DNA of 64,000 nucleotides from Nematopogon swammerdamellus (Eukaryota > Arthropoda > Insecta > Lepidoptera > Adelidae), in NCBI GenBank assembly GCA_946902875.1, contig OX336345.1:4681395-4745394 (forward strand), read 5' to 3'. This document shows positions 1 to 10,712 of this stretch, in pieces. The stretch's first letter is position 1. Every line of letters starts with the position of its first letter. The position numbers and the translations under genes are program-made. Under the pieces are notes generated by a model, which saw only the letters and a list, made by a program, of their open reading frames with translations, ran no database searches and had not been told where the DNA came from.

Positions 1-223
1 CGAGAAATGCTAGGTTCCCCATACAAACTTTCATCCCCTATTTCACCCTCTTAAGGGTTGTTTTTTGAGACAAAAGGTAGCCTATGTCCTTCCTCAGGAT
101 CCAATTCATCTCCGTGCAATATTTTATCGAAATCTGTTCAGCGGTTTAGGCGTGAAAAGGTAACAGACAGACAGACAGACAGACAACAGAGTTACTTTCG
201 AATTTATAATATTAGTATGGATA
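1..223 (+). repeat. Dispersed repeat with (CAGA)n near a non-LTR-like 3' end
   Basis: The stretch ends with a run of CAGA units at about 166-184, then an AT-rich block ending in ATTAGTATGGAT. This arrangement is typical of interspersed repeats in lepidopteran genomes. The window starts inside it, so its 5' extent is unknown. A 66-residue frame across it is a chance frame. It could be the end of a non-LTR element or a Helitron-type element; the sequence here does not decide. Confidence 0.5.
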
Positions 224-252
224 TTCGACAGTGCTCCGGATTTCATGTAAAC

Positions 253-450
253 CTGTAGGTCCCTTCCCTTCTTATTTGACTAGGTCGGAAAACATGAACT
301 ATTTATTACATAGCCGTTTCGACCGACGTTTCATTCAGTGCGGTGGTAGCAACCCGGGCGGGATAAACCCTACCACCTAGTAAGGTAAGAAGGGAAGGCA
401 CCTACAGTTTTACGTGGAATCCGAACCACGATCAGCCTTCTGAATACTGA
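253..450 (-). mobile_element. 5S-SINE copy, fold-back rearranged
   Basis: The block from about 285 to 450 reads as a minus-strand SINE body (conserved GGTGGTA and CCGGGCGGG blocks, then the head-proximal AATCCGAACCACG). The first 22 bases (253-274) are the reverse complement of 386-407 with one mismatch, so the left end has been replaced by an inverted copy of the head-body junction. This looks like an internally rearranged insertion. Confidence 0.6.
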
Positions 451-2003
451 ACTAAATTACTATTCAATAGCGAGGGGCCGTCATAACTGTCAATATTAAC
501 TAAATCGAAACGGTTATCGCAAGCAGTGTAACTTCCTTGATCAATATTTTGATAATTTCTCAATTTATGAAACGGCTCGTAGCGTCGTGCGAAGCGCTCG
601 TAACGATTTCAGTGACTTCGGAACGGACCATTAGCACGAAGTCGGCGCCCGTTTTCAGCCGCTGCTAAACACAATATTGTAGATTTATTGCGACAAAGCT
701 TTTCAAAATAATCTTAACGATATTACTTTGTTGCACGTTCTGAAATCGCCTTAAGGTTTAAAAGAAAAAATACATATATAGATATATAAATTCTTCGTCT
801 GGTTGTTTTAGACTTTCAGCATCTTGTACTGGTATTATATCAGTCCCCCCTTAAGTTCATCTTGGGAGAGGGGATCGATGATGGATGTTGTAGATGTAGG
901 TGTGTCTCTTCTTAATTCATTGTTTCATCAACAGTTTCTTGTAGATTGAGCTCTTATAAATATCCTGTCGTAATTTTGTTACAATATTTGCTGTTTGTAT
1001 TGCAGCCTGTTGTTGCAAAACTTGTATTTTTGTATACTTGTAATGTTTTTGTTATAATTCCTGTAGTTTCAACTATTACAGGTATGATTTTGGCATTTGT
1101 TTTCCATAATATATATACTTAATTTATACGATAAGTCAATATTTTTTAGATATTTAATACAACAACAATAATTGGTTCATTGGGGTTACGTAATTACCCG
1201 ACAGTAGACGTGCGGAAATGAAAGAAAAGTCGCTTTCATAATCTTGAAAGTTATTGAAAATGGTAAACCTCCACCGAAAACAAACCTTCAGTTACAAACA
1301 TTGTTAACTTAAAACATATCAGACCAATTTTCAAAATATAATTTTGCTATTCTGTATTTAATTAAAAAATAATACTTATTAGTTTTACTTTCAGCAGCCT
1401 TCGATAACCATATCAAATTATTACCTAAATGTAGTGCAACTCAAGGCAAAAAAAAAACATTCTCCCTAAATTGAAAAATTTCCAACATCACGGCATGCAC
1501 GATCCGCTAAACTGACTCAACGAGAGGCATTCAGATCGTACACGTAGGAGTTTTCATTAAGGCTTTAGCGCTAAAATTCTAGGGCGGCGAGAGCATGAGT
1601 CGCTTTCCGCAGGCGTTAACAGCGTTACCGCCTACTGCATGCAAGCACGATTATCGTAAAAATTAAGCACCGTCTTACCTATGCATAACGAGAGGCTATT
1701 TAGAACGAGTGCACTGTACAGGGGACTCTTTTGGGAAAGCTTGGAATTTTTTTTGCAATAAAAGGTTGATCAGAAAACAATTTGAAAATTATTCGCGGCG
1801 TCAAGTATGTTAAGTTTTCCTTTTGAAGTTTTTGAGACAAAAATAAAAATATTTTTTTTTTGTAAAAAATAAATTATTTTGACCTCCTGAATGACTTTAG
1901 GACAGTCAGAGGAATTTCAGTAATTTATTTCAAATATTCGTATTGCATATAGAGCACTTTATAGAAGGTAATGCCACGTTGGTATATAAATTACAAATAA
2001 AAA
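451..2003. other. AT-rich low-copy sequence, no gene seen
   Basis: I see no open frame of note and no match to other repeats in the window. A moderately GC-richer patch near 1490-1740 has no recognisable motif. It could be intergenic or intronic. Confidence 0.5.
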
Positions 2004-2794
2004 AAACCCCGAGCATTAAAAAGTCAAAAATAATTTCCGTTTACTTATTTAAAGGAGTCGGGGACCGCTAGCTGAGTTTTTATATTTCATTTACTTAGCG
2101 GTCCCCCGACTCCTTTGAGTAAGTAAACCGAAGTTATTTTAGAATTTTTAAGAGTCGGTTTTTTTAAATTATAATTTAACTATTTTTTTTCATGCTTTTT
2201 AACAAAAACTTTTTTATTTTTTTTTTATTGAAACTGACACGGTTGGCTACATCACCTACAACATCCGTGATGTCAGTTCATAACACCGGGTGTACTTGGT
2301 GCCACGTCAGTGCTTCCCTTCGGTCGTGCCGGCTACACTGAACTGGACGGAAAACACAAACTATTTACATAGCCGTTTCGACCGACCTTTCATTCAGTGC
2401 GGTGGTACCAACCCGGGCGGGTAAACCCTACCACCTAGTAATATAAGAAGGGAGTCATATCCCTTAGTCGCCTTTTACGACATGCAAGGGGAGATATGCA
2501 GTGGGGCTATTCCTTTAAAGTACCGGCCCCACACGGTACAAAAAACTGCATCCAAATTGGTCCATTCGTGAGACGATATGTTTTTATTACTTCATAATTA
2601 CTTTATTACTTGATTACTAACATAGCTAAGAATAATCTCGGTTAAACCAGATTTCTAATAAAAAAACTGCATCCAAATCGGTCCATCCGTTTGGGAGCTA
2701 CAATGCCACAGACAGACACACACAGAGAAAGACAGACAGAAGGAGACGTCAAACTTATAACACACCTTCTTTTGCGTCGGGGGTTAATAAATGG
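2004..2794. mobile_element. MITE-N copy 1, interrupted by a SINE-A
   Basis: The left end AACCCCGAGCA and the right end CGTCGGGGGTTA are imperfect inverted repeats. Just inside the left end lies a hairpin (about 2041-2145) whose arms read GGAGTCGGGGACCGCTA and its complement. A second, uninterrupted copy at 30772-31262 shares both the hairpin and the right half, which carries ATCGGTCCATCCGTTTGG. Comparison shows that a SINE-A of about 330 bp was inserted into this copy. It is probably a non-autonomous DNA transposon; no transposase is present. Confidence 0.65.
2210..2539 (-). mobile_element. SINE-A, full-length-like, nested in MITE-N
   Basis: Read on the minus strand, it begins GTACCGTGTGGGGCCGGTA, runs through the body block with TACTAGGTGGTAGG and ends with GTGTCAGTTTC followed by poly(A). 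The 5' third equals the start of SINE-C, and the rest is the body shared with SINE-B and 5S-SINE. No protein is encoded. Copies recur at 25.5, 58.4, 59.3 and 61.2 kb, with pieces elsewhere. Confidence 0.75.
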
Positions 2795-3368
2795 GACAGG
2801 AAGCCTCAAAATCATTTACGATATGCCAGCAGTTAGCCACAAAAATGTAGTCACCCTGAACAACGCAAAACAGTTTGCGCGCAGTAGGCGGGGCAGACGT
2901 TCGTATCTACCTACAAAGTTTACGCAAGGTCTAGTAACAGAGGGAGCTCTCTAGCTTCATTCCAAGCTAAGCAAGATGTAACTCCGTATCGCGATAACGG
3001 TATTTAAGTTCAAGACACGATGTGGATTGACTTACCACGTACGTTCCAAATTTTTGCAAAAGGTAAGTTTGGATTTCCTCGTTCGAAATTGAAATCGCAT
3101 TCTTATAAACGTTTCATAGTAAGAGACAAATTCACGAACTCGAACACGAACGAACAAAACAAACACAGTCATGTCAAAGACACAATCCTTAATTTGGCGT
3201 TTTAGCTGTTAATAATAAAGGAATAGGTAAAAAAAATATGACAAATGTTTAGAACTATTTTATAATAAAACATTTTTCTATTGCATAGGTATCTTGTTAT
3301 GAATTATAGATCAGTCACTGAGTCAGCGATTATGCGCCTACTGTGTCCATTCCTCTCGGCCCTCAGCG

Positions 3369-4525
3369 GTATTTTTATTTTTATAGGCAGCCGGCGCGGG
3401 TGTCTGTGCCCAATACTTCAACGGAAGATCAGACACAGCCAATAACACCATTCCTCGCGAAACCACGCTCAGAGAGGCGCCATGCCGGCTATGAGGCGGA
3501 CAAAAAGGTTGTCGTCTAATTTATTGACACGCCTTTTGAAGATTCCCAGGTTATAGGTGGTGGGGAACACACTCACCGGAAGACCGTTCCATATTTTCGC
3601 CGTTCGACACAGGAAAGATTTCGAAAAACGATGTGTTCTTAGTAGTTGGGTGTCAACAACATATGGATGTTCCGAGCGAGTCCGGCGGGTGTGGCGGAGA
3701 CGGATGGGGGCTGGAGGGATGAGAGAAGCCAATTCATCAGAGCAACGTCCATGGTAGTACCTATAGAACAGGCTAAGAGAACCGATTGTTCGCCTGTGGC
3801 CCAATGATTCAAGTCTCTCCGTGAGCTTGGGATCACCAATTAGACGGATAGCACGGCGCTGGATAGAGTCCAAGGACGCCAATAAGTAAAGAGGGCATCC
3901 ACCCCACAGATGGCTACAATACTCCATCACCGGGCGAACTTGCGCTTTATATAGCATAAGGAGCTGCGCCGGTGAGAAGAACCGTCTGCTGCGGTAGAGG
4001 TTGCCTAATTTCCTAGAGGAAAGTGTGGCTTTGGACTCTATGAAACCCCTAAAACCCACATCCTTGGTCAATTCCACGCCCAGGAGGTCCAATTTGTCAT
4101 TGTTAGGTATGGCCGTACCCTGGAACGTAGCTTGGAAGGGAAACAGGTCGGCCTTGGTAGAGAAGGCGCATGCTTGAGTTTTGCTGACGTTGAAATCAAC
4201 AAGGTTCTCGCGGCCCCAGGAGGCTACCTTAACGAGAACATCGTCGACTCTATTAACTGTTTGACGTCGAGCATCATCAATGCGCACCTCTCTAGCAGTC
4301 CAGTCTTTAGCGTAACCCTCGTCGGCGGTGCTGTCGTCTGCATAACTGTGAATGTTACCTAGGCACAGTAGGTCGTTAATAAATAACAGGAATAATGTAG
4401 GCGACAGCACCGAGCCCTGTGGAACGCCAGCGTTTATTGGGAAATCTACCGATTTTGCACCGTCAATGGTTACAAATATGGATCGGTATGGAAATATGGT
4501 ATGATAGTTATATGTAGATGATCAA
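3369..4525 (-). mobile_element. 5'-truncated non-LTR retrotransposon J1
   Basis: The minus strand carries the reverse transcriptase palm and the C-terminal part of ORF2, followed by a 3' UTR ending in an A-rich tail of the form TATAAAAATAAAAA (plus-strand position about 3369-3386). The 5' part, including endonuclease and RT fingers, is missing. That fits truncation during target-primed reverse transcription. Other J1 ends lie at 9757-9999, 34925-35137 and 55660-55752. Placement in the Jockey-like group is by resemblance only. Confidence 0.8.
3469..4497 (-). pseudogene. J1 ORF2 fragment: reverse transcriptase palm and C-terminus
   Basis: An open frame codes for the GVPQGSVLSP motif (around 4411-4440), then LFLLFINDLL and the catalytic YADD (about 4333-4344). 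The palm is therefore present, followed by the roughly 230-residue C-terminal region typical of Jockey-like ORF2, including GSLSLFYRYYHG and KIWNGLPVSVFP. The frame stays open to the stop at 3469. The GTG at 4408-4410 is the valine of the GVPQGSV motif, not a start codon. The N-terminal half is absent, so no functional protein is expected. It is one of the longest and best preserved coding remnants in the window. Confidence 0.85.
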
Positions 4526-4991
4526 TATCAGCCGTGCGACTGGTGGGTGACCCTGCGGTGTCCCGCGACTTAGAACCACTGCAACTCCGTAGGGACGTCG
4601 GCTCCCTAAGTGTGTTCTATCGTCTATTTCATGGGGAGTGTTCGGAGGAGCTGTTTAACGCGATTCCGCCGTCCCCATTCCACCTCCGCACCACGCGTAC
4701 TGGGCAGAGGATGCACCCCTACTCAATCGACCTACCACGGATGCGCACCAACCGGTTCTGTAGATCTTTTATTCACAGAACCGGGAAAATGTGGAACGCA
4801 CTCCCTGCCCATCTATTTCCTCCCAAGTACAACCTGGGGTTCTTCAAAAGGGGCGTGAAAAGGCTCCTGTCAGGCCGGCATGGCATTCGCAATCCCCGTG
4901 CATCACAGAATGTCCATGGGCATCGTTAGACACCTACTTGTAGGTGAAACAATGCCACATGTCGCGCTATCAATAAAAAAAAAAAAAATCA
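4526..4991 (+). mobile_element. 5'-truncated non-LTR retrotransposon J2, copy 1
   Basis: A short C-terminal ORF2 piece is followed by a 3' UTR with GTGAAACAATGCCACATGTC and a poly(A) tract at about 4973-4990. It abuts the truncated end of J1 head to head, so both 5' truncation points meet near 4525. Further J2 pieces lie at 7.2, 10.1, 15.1 and 26.6 kb. Confidence 0.8.
4534..4929 (+). pseudogene. J2 ORF2 C-terminal fragment
   Basis: About 131 residues align by eye with the end of the J1 protein: RLVGDP, GSLSVFYRLFHGECSEEL, GKMWNALPAHLFP and YNLGFFKRGVKRLL. It lacks all catalytic RT residues, which lie upstream in the family. The frame is intact from the truncation point to the stop, so this copy is relatively young or little mutated. 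It can make no active enzyme. Confidence 0.8.
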
Positions 4992-5133
4992 TTTTAAGGA
5001 ATTCCCCGGTGGAAGTCCGACTATATTTTCAACTCTATACGTCGTATAAGTCACTACATGCACTACACAGTATAATCCCAAAATATTTATTGATTGATTG
5101 ATAAAACACCTCATAGCTTATGAGTTATGACCA

Positions 5134-6243
5134 TACATCGGAATCCGCGGGGCACGAATGATTCAAGGTTGTTTAGTGATGGGACAATGTATCCACAAAT
5201 ATCGAAAATCGATCGTTATTTTAGAATAATATGGAATAATGTCGATTATTAAAACTAAGAGTATTTCTATAGAAAATAAAATATAATAAACAAATGTTGT
5301 ATTTACTTTGTAGGTACAATACAAATCTGTTCAAACCACAATATTAGTTTTATTAGTATGGAATAGAAAGAATTTGATTTTTTTTACCAACTTACACGTG
5401 TTACATCATAATGATATTGAAGACTTTTTTGTTACTGTTATGAAACTGAATCCATTAGGCTATAAAAATCAACCACCAATTTTTTTTATTTTAACACATA
5501 AAAAAATATTTTACATAAAAAAAGGCCAAGGTCCAAAAAATAGGTCTTACAAAATTAGTTCATAGTACGCTAAGGGGGGGTTCTGTATCGGAAATAGATC
5601 ACTTTTGAAGAACAAAGAATTTTTTTTTACAAATTTTTTTTTTTAAGTTAAATGTAAAAAAAAAATTTTCTTAATCGTTTCGGTTTCATGCCAGGAACAA
5701 AAAAGTCTTCCAACACGTATATCTCTTTCTTTCCGAAATTGTGAAAAACCAAAATTTTAGTTTTTATTAGTATGGAATAGAAAGAATTTAATTTTTTTTA
5801 CCAACTTACACGTGTTACATCATAATGGTCGTGAAGACTTTTTTTGGTACTGTTATGAAACTGAATCGATTAGGTTATAAAAATCAACCACCTATTTTTT
5901 TATTTAAATACCTACATAAAAAAATTTTTTACTTAAAAAAAGCCTAAGGTCCAAAAATTTTTATATAGGTTTTACTCCCTCTGAGATACAGAACCCCCCC
6001 TTAGCGTACTATGAACTAATTTTGAAAGACCTTATATAAATATGTATTATATTTACTTAATCGTTAACATAAAGTATACATGTTTATATAAGTACTGTAG
6101 GTATATAAGTATTCAGGTCTGAAATGACATGAATAAAATACAATAAACAAATAAATATGAGTATCGATAACAGTGTCGATTGTTTATTGATCGCCTTAGT
6201 CAATCCCTAACAAGGTCGTATTCCTGCCCCGCGGATTCCGATG
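5134..6243. mobile_element. 1.1-kb element with GC-rich inverted ends
   Basis: The left end CATCGGAATCCGCGGGG and the right end CCCCGCGGATTCCGATG are perfect 17-bp inverted repeats, and similarity continues loosely for some 30 bp inward. Inside are AT-rich sequence, a direct repeat of about 215 bp (5340-5545 and 5752-5965) and a 40-bp inverted repeat. No transposase is seen. It is probably a composite non-autonomous DNA transposon; the superfamily is not resolved and I could not identify a target-site duplication. Confidence 0.5.
5550..6024. repeat. Perfect 40-bp inverted repeat around a duplicated block
   Basis: Positions 5550-5589 and 5985-6024 are exact reverse complements over 40 bases, each with a run of seven G or C next to TTCTGTATC or its complement. 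Between them is the second copy of the 215-bp direct repeat, whose first copy ends just outside the left arm. The layout suggests two rounds of duplication and inversion of one small element. Confidence 0.7.
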
Positions 6244-6714
6244 TCTGGTTATGACGCAATTTGACCTACAGTGCGGTTGAAATTGCCTATGCTCAAACCG
6301 AATGTTAGTATGTAATGTTTGCGTCACGCTTACTCGCGCCTAACTTGGAATTGAGCAAACTGGAACTAGCAGCCAGTTGAGAGGATCCAGCTCACAATGG
6401 CGAGCGGAGGAGCAGTAACTGTGCACTAAATGCCGTACTTTGCACTGACGGCAGGTTTGATCTCAGAAATACTAAAGCTTTCAGTGAAGGTACGTGATGA
6501 GTACCTAAGTAACAAGAACATACTTAGATCCTTTGATAAGCGTGATTTCGTGGGCTTTACGTGTTGTGCTAAATACAGTGGAAATTTAATATAAAATAAT
6601 CACAATTTTAACAGACAGGTAGGTAGTTTTATTTACATTACATATACGAGTACCTATATCTATAGGTAGGTTTCTCCCTTACTCAAAAAATATGTAACTT
6701 GTAAACTAACATTT

Positions 6715-7042
6715 TACATACACACATACATACATACTACAAGCTGTATCAGCAGAGTAATCGGTTGTTGTGCTCCAAGTACACTTGCAAATTACAGAAC
6801 AACACTGACCACAAAGTTTAGTAATTTATTAGGATATAAGATAACTATCAAGAAGCAAGTAAGGCACGAAGACCCACCTGCTGCAGGATTCGGGTGAAGG
6901 ACCGTGCCAAAGTGAGAGGTGGCTTTCCTGTCGCCCTTTAGCACGGCACCTTGTCCTTGTCCCCTAGTCGCCTTTTACTAGATGCACACGGGGAAAGATG
7001 CAGTGGAACTATTCCTTTTAAGTACAGGTCCCACACGGTACT
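6715..7042 (-). mobile_element. SINE-C copy, diverged
   Basis: On the minus strand it starts near TACCGTGTGGGACCTGTAC, contains CTAGTCGCC (complement of the family's GGCGACTAAGG block), CTTACTTGCT and a GTTGTGCT block, and ends near a (TATG)n tract. It is a dispersed non-coding element with seven other copies or pieces in the window. The 3' ending in TATG units resembles R-A LINEs. Confidence 0.65.
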
Positions 7043-7204
7043 AAGATTTTAATCGACTTTGACTCGAGAATAAAATGGGCATAGGGGTTGATGTACGTTA
7101 GTTAGTGTTAGTAGTTTAACTGGAAAAAGATGTAATAATCTCAATTTAAATCCCTAGAAATACTGTCCTTAAACTACTTTCTCTCGCATTAGTTCCATTA
7201 GAGC

Positions 7205-7613
7205 TTTGACCAAACTCCGCTACAACTCCGTAGGGACGTCGGCTTCCTAAGTGTGTTCTATCGTCTATTTCACGGGGAGTGTTCGGGGGAGCTGTTTAAC
7301 GCGATTCCGTCGTCCCCATTCCACCTCCGTACTACGCGTACTGGGCAGGGGATGCACCCCTACACAATCGACCTACCGAGGATGCGGACCAACCGCTCTT
7401 ATTCACAGAACCGGGAAAATGTGAGACCCACTCCCTGCTCGTCTATTTCCTCCCAAGTACAGCCTGAGGTTTTTCAAAAGGGGCGCGAAACGGCTCCTGT
7501 CTGTCCGGCATGGCATTCGCAATCCCCGTGCGTCACAAAATGTCCATGGGCATCGTAAGTCATCTACTCATAAGTGAAACGATGCCACATGTGGCGCTTT
7601 CCATAAAAAAAAA
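7205..7613 (+). mobile_element. J2 non-LTR remnant, copy 2
   Basis: It has the same C-terminal region as the copy at 4.5 kb, starting at the CTCCGTAGGGACGTCGGC block and ending with TTTCCATAAAAAA. Relative to copy 1 it lacks about a dozen bases around 7397, which breaks the frame after the conserved MRTNR block. Pseudogenic and 5' truncated. Confidence 0.75.
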
Positions 7614-8403
7614 AACAAAGATATTTCTTTACTTCGTTCCATTTATGCGCAATTGGACAAGTCATAAAACTTTCGAATCTACTTACATAGTCGCATTTAT
7701 AGGAGCCTGATGCGTTGTCATAACGCTGCCTGCGCCAAAATAAAGAATATTTTGCAATATCATACAGATGTTTACATTGTATGTTTACACCGGAACCACA
7801 GAAAAATATAATAATTTGCTTTTAACATCCTCGTCAACGGACCTCCCGTTCTTTTCACTTGTTATACGTAACTCAAACTACAGAATGATACTACAATGAA
7901 GCATACAAATTATCGCCTGCGCCGACGTTTCTTCATTTGTCGTCGAAAAGTCCCTTTCAGCTCAGGCTTCGCCTCTAAATTCGTTTCTATGGAAGCGCAG
8001 CAGAGTCGAATTCGCCGCGAGAATGGGTTCGAGTATAGATGTTTTCGAATCGAAGTTGGGGGGTCACTGGTCGGCGAATAACTCGCCGAGACATGATCAT
8101 GACCGGTGAGGCTTATACTCCACACCTCGTTACGTGTTAACAGGCAAAGTTGCTCGCGGTGGGAACTTGCTTTAAGTCGACGATCGGTCGAAATGCATTC
8201 ATTAATATAAAGTTTTTAGGGCGTGACAAATTCAATTAATAGCGCCTATAACGAGATAGAACTTTCGGTAAACATAACAAAATCGTGTTAAAAAAGCTGT
8301 GAACAATCCACAATAATACCTGATATAGCTTGATTCAGTGTTTTCATTAGATTCTGAAGCACAGACAATTTCTCTAGTGCGCCCTAACCACGTGAAACGC
8401 CCT
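7614..8403. other. Low-copy sequence, no gene seen
   Basis: Short overlapping frames on both strands at 7896-8125 do not resemble known proteins and are probably chance frames in a GC-richer patch. No other feature recognised. Confidence 0.4.
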
Positions 8404-8547
8404 GTGGCCGTATTCTCTAACGTCCTACCGTCAACGTTGGTGACGCTGACTAGTTATGTCTCTGTCTAATTATTATATGAACTAGACAGAGACATAACTA
8501 GTCAGCGCCACCGACGTTGACCGTAGGAAGTTAGAGAATACGGCCAC
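8404..8547. mobile_element. Hairpin MITE-G, copy 1
   Basis: The whole 144 bp is nearly one palindrome. It starts GTGGCCGTATTCTCTAACG and ends with the complement, with only about 20 bp of unpaired centre. A second copy lies at 36789-36929. It is non-coding and probably mobilised in trans by a cut-and-paste transposase. Confidence 0.8.
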
Positions 8548-8617
8548 TGCTAAAGAAGCCGCTTTAAATAAACTATACATAAGATTTTTTATAATTAGAG
8601 ATAAAATTCATTGTAAT

Positions 8618-8752
8618 TTGACGAGCATGCATGAAGAAGTGAAGAAGAGTGGAAGAGGCGGCAGAAGTGTGCCACGATCGTGGCACGTAGAGATCCGTTG
8701 TCTCTGCCTACCCCACCGGGAAACAGGTGTGACGCTATGTATGTATGTATAT
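8618..8752 (+). mobile_element. R-A non-LTR 3' end
   Basis: It codes, with stops, for the last residues of the R-A reverse transcriptase (VEEAAEVC, then RSVVSAYPTGKQ) and ends in ATGTATGTATGTATA. Compared with the longer R-A copy at 38.9 kb it is 5' truncated. The 73-residue minus-strand frame over it is a shadow. Confidence 0.75.
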
Positions 8753-8769
8753 ATTCATTGTAATTTGTA

Positions 8770-8940
8770 TTAGATATAGAATAGAATATAAATACTTTAT
8801 TGCTCCAAAAAACCATTTTACATAAAGAAACAATAAGTAATTTACATGAGGTGCAAAGACGGATTTATCACTTAGAGGGATTTCTCCCAGTCAACCTTTG
8901 GATGTTTGAGAGTCGTATGTTGTGAGATATAAGTATGTAG
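8770..8940 (-). mobile_element. LINE 3' tail with TTCTAT-type repeats
   Basis: On the minus strand it ends with CAATAAAGTATTTATATTC, a tail of simple AT units. The inner part (GGTGCAAAGACGGAT on the plus strand) recurs at 16605-16770, so this is a dispersed family. It is probably the 3' UTR of a non-LTR element; no ORF remains. Confidence 0.5.
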
Positions 8941-9173
8941 TAGCAAAAGACTTGAGTGTGGGAATGTAAAAATATAATAGGAAAATAACTATGATAAACT
9001 ATAATTACACTACATATAAGTACTTACTAGTTAAATAAACGTATAAATTACTATTTATAAATTAAATTAAATACATATGAATTACAGTTTATATAATACA
9101 TAATACTTAAATATATACATACATACTTGTCCATTCAGAATTAAAGGATTTTCGAACAATTGTTCTAATTATG

Positions 9174-9358
9174 TGTTTCTCACTTCATCTTTCTGCTATA
9201 TCGTATTATTCTATCTCTTCTCTTTTTCCACTGTATATTTATTCTCATTTCCTTCACTTCCATTTTTCTTTTCTTTTCTCTCTTATCTCACTCCAATTTT
9301 TCTCCTCTCTCTTTTCGTTCCCCCTCTATTTGTCAACTTGATCTTCCTTTCTAAATTC
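9174..9358. repeat. T/C-rich low-complexity tract
   Basis: The plus strand is almost entirely pyrimidine. Its 62-residue frame, rich in F, L and S, is a composition artefact. Confidence 0.6.
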
Positions 9359-9378
9359 TGAATTCAAATTGAAAAAAA

Positions 9379-9400
9379 ATCGATTTAAATTTAAATCGAT
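9379..9400. repeat. 22-bp perfect AT-rich palindrome
   Basis: The bases ATCGATTTAAA are followed directly by their exact reverse complement. It may be a chance product of AT-rich sequence or a small cruciform. Confidence 0.6.
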
Positions 9401-9756
9401 CGTTACTACAAGTTCTGTCGACCCAGTGTGTCGCTCCCCTCACGAAGCAATATTTATCCGCAGAACTTTAAAATACAGCGCGGCGCTCGATGCATTCGCG
9501 CTCTTCGATCACGTAATAGGCGCGACGTGATAGGTTAGAAACGATCGATTTTGAAGAGAAATTCTGCATATCCATGCACAGCTGAATATTGAGTCTATGT
9601 GATGAAACAAATGTGAGCAGGAAGTTTTGATAAAAAGTAAAGTAAAGTTTTAATTTCATTCGTTACTCCTTTTCTTTATTTAGAACGCAAAAAATAAACA
9701 CCATTTCAAATTATGATTTTGATGAAGAGAGAATACATTTTAACATTTGTTGTTGA

Positions 9757-9999
9757 CATTGGGCTTTTTAGAACCCATCGGTTCTCTAAATCGTTTCTTT
9801 GTCGCACCGCTAGAATGTGGAACTGTCTTCCGGCCAGTGTATTTCATGTCTTTTAACCTGGGTGTCTTCAAGCGTGCAAATCTGCTGGCATGGCACCTAA
9901 CTGAGCGTGGTTTCGCGAGGAGAGGTGATTTTGGCTGTGTCGACTGCACCATTGGTCTCTCGGCACAGCCACCCATGCTAGTTCACATAAAAAAAAATC
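9757..9999 (+). mobile_element. J1 non-LTR 3' end, copy 2
   Basis: It holds the C-terminal coding end with shifted frames (SLNRFF, then FNLGVFKR), then a 3' UTR with GAGGTGATTTTGGCTG and CAGCCACCCAT before CATAAAAAAAAA. The UTR blocks match the tail of SINE-B. 5' truncated. Confidence 0.75.
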
Positions 10000-10127
10000 A
10001 AAATGAAAATTATGTATAACGATGACTGCTGAAGAAAAATCTACCAAATTTATCCTTCAAATTCGCCCTCAAATGTCGTGCATTAGTCTGGATTTATTTT
10101 TATAGAATCCCCAACATGTTGCAAACT

Positions 10128-10222
10128 TTCACTTACGAGTAGGTGTCTAACGATGTCCATTGACATTCTGTGATGCACGGGGATTGCGAATGCCATGCCG
10201 GCCTGGCAGGAGCCTTTTTAAC
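10128..10222 (-). mobile_element. J2 3' end fragment
   Basis: It contains GCATGGCATTCGCAATCCCC and the following UTR on the minus strand, matching the end of the 4.5-kb J2 copy. No poly(A) is seen. Short remnant. Confidence 0.7.
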
Positions 10223-10339
10223 CTACACAGATATTACTTTACACAATCGACATTTAATAATTATCGTAGCTATATATAGTTTTCCTTTAACGAGTGATAA
10301 GGTAAGAGTGTCTTAAGTAACTTAATTATCAATAACTTC

Positions 10340-10712
10340 ATTATTATTTATTATTATTATAAAAAAAAATGTTTTCTAATTGTTAATATTGTCTGGTAAT
10401 GTTTTGGTTTTATACCTTTTTGTTGTTGTCATCTGTCATTCATTCATTCATAGTTATTCTTATATTATATACATATTTGTAATTCAACAATGCTGGTTGT
10501 TCTGTAACTTATATTTTTCCTATGTGCTAGCTACCACACTGTAAAGTATTCTTTTGATGTAACACCAATAGGGGGACAGGAGGAGATTACCTTAAGGTAA
10601 AATGCCCTCCTATTGGATGAAATTAAATTATGTAAATTAATTTGAAAAAATGTACCAACATAGCATAATTAATGATTTCATCCAATAAACGGTTATTTAT
10701 TTATTTATTAAT
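10340..10712 (+). mobile_element. Probable LINE 3' UTR with hairpin and (TTTA)n tail
   Basis: A hairpin at 10567-10617 pairs CCAATAGG with CCTATTGG around a TTACCTTAAGGTAA core. About 80 bp downstream lies AATAAACGGTTATTTATTTA, typical of a non-LTR element ending in short AT units. No ORF is attached, so the assignment rests on structure alone. Confidence 0.4.

Noticed and set aside
9173..9361. 62-residue membrane-like ORF
   Set aside because: Low-complexity T/C tract; hydrophobicity is a composition effect.
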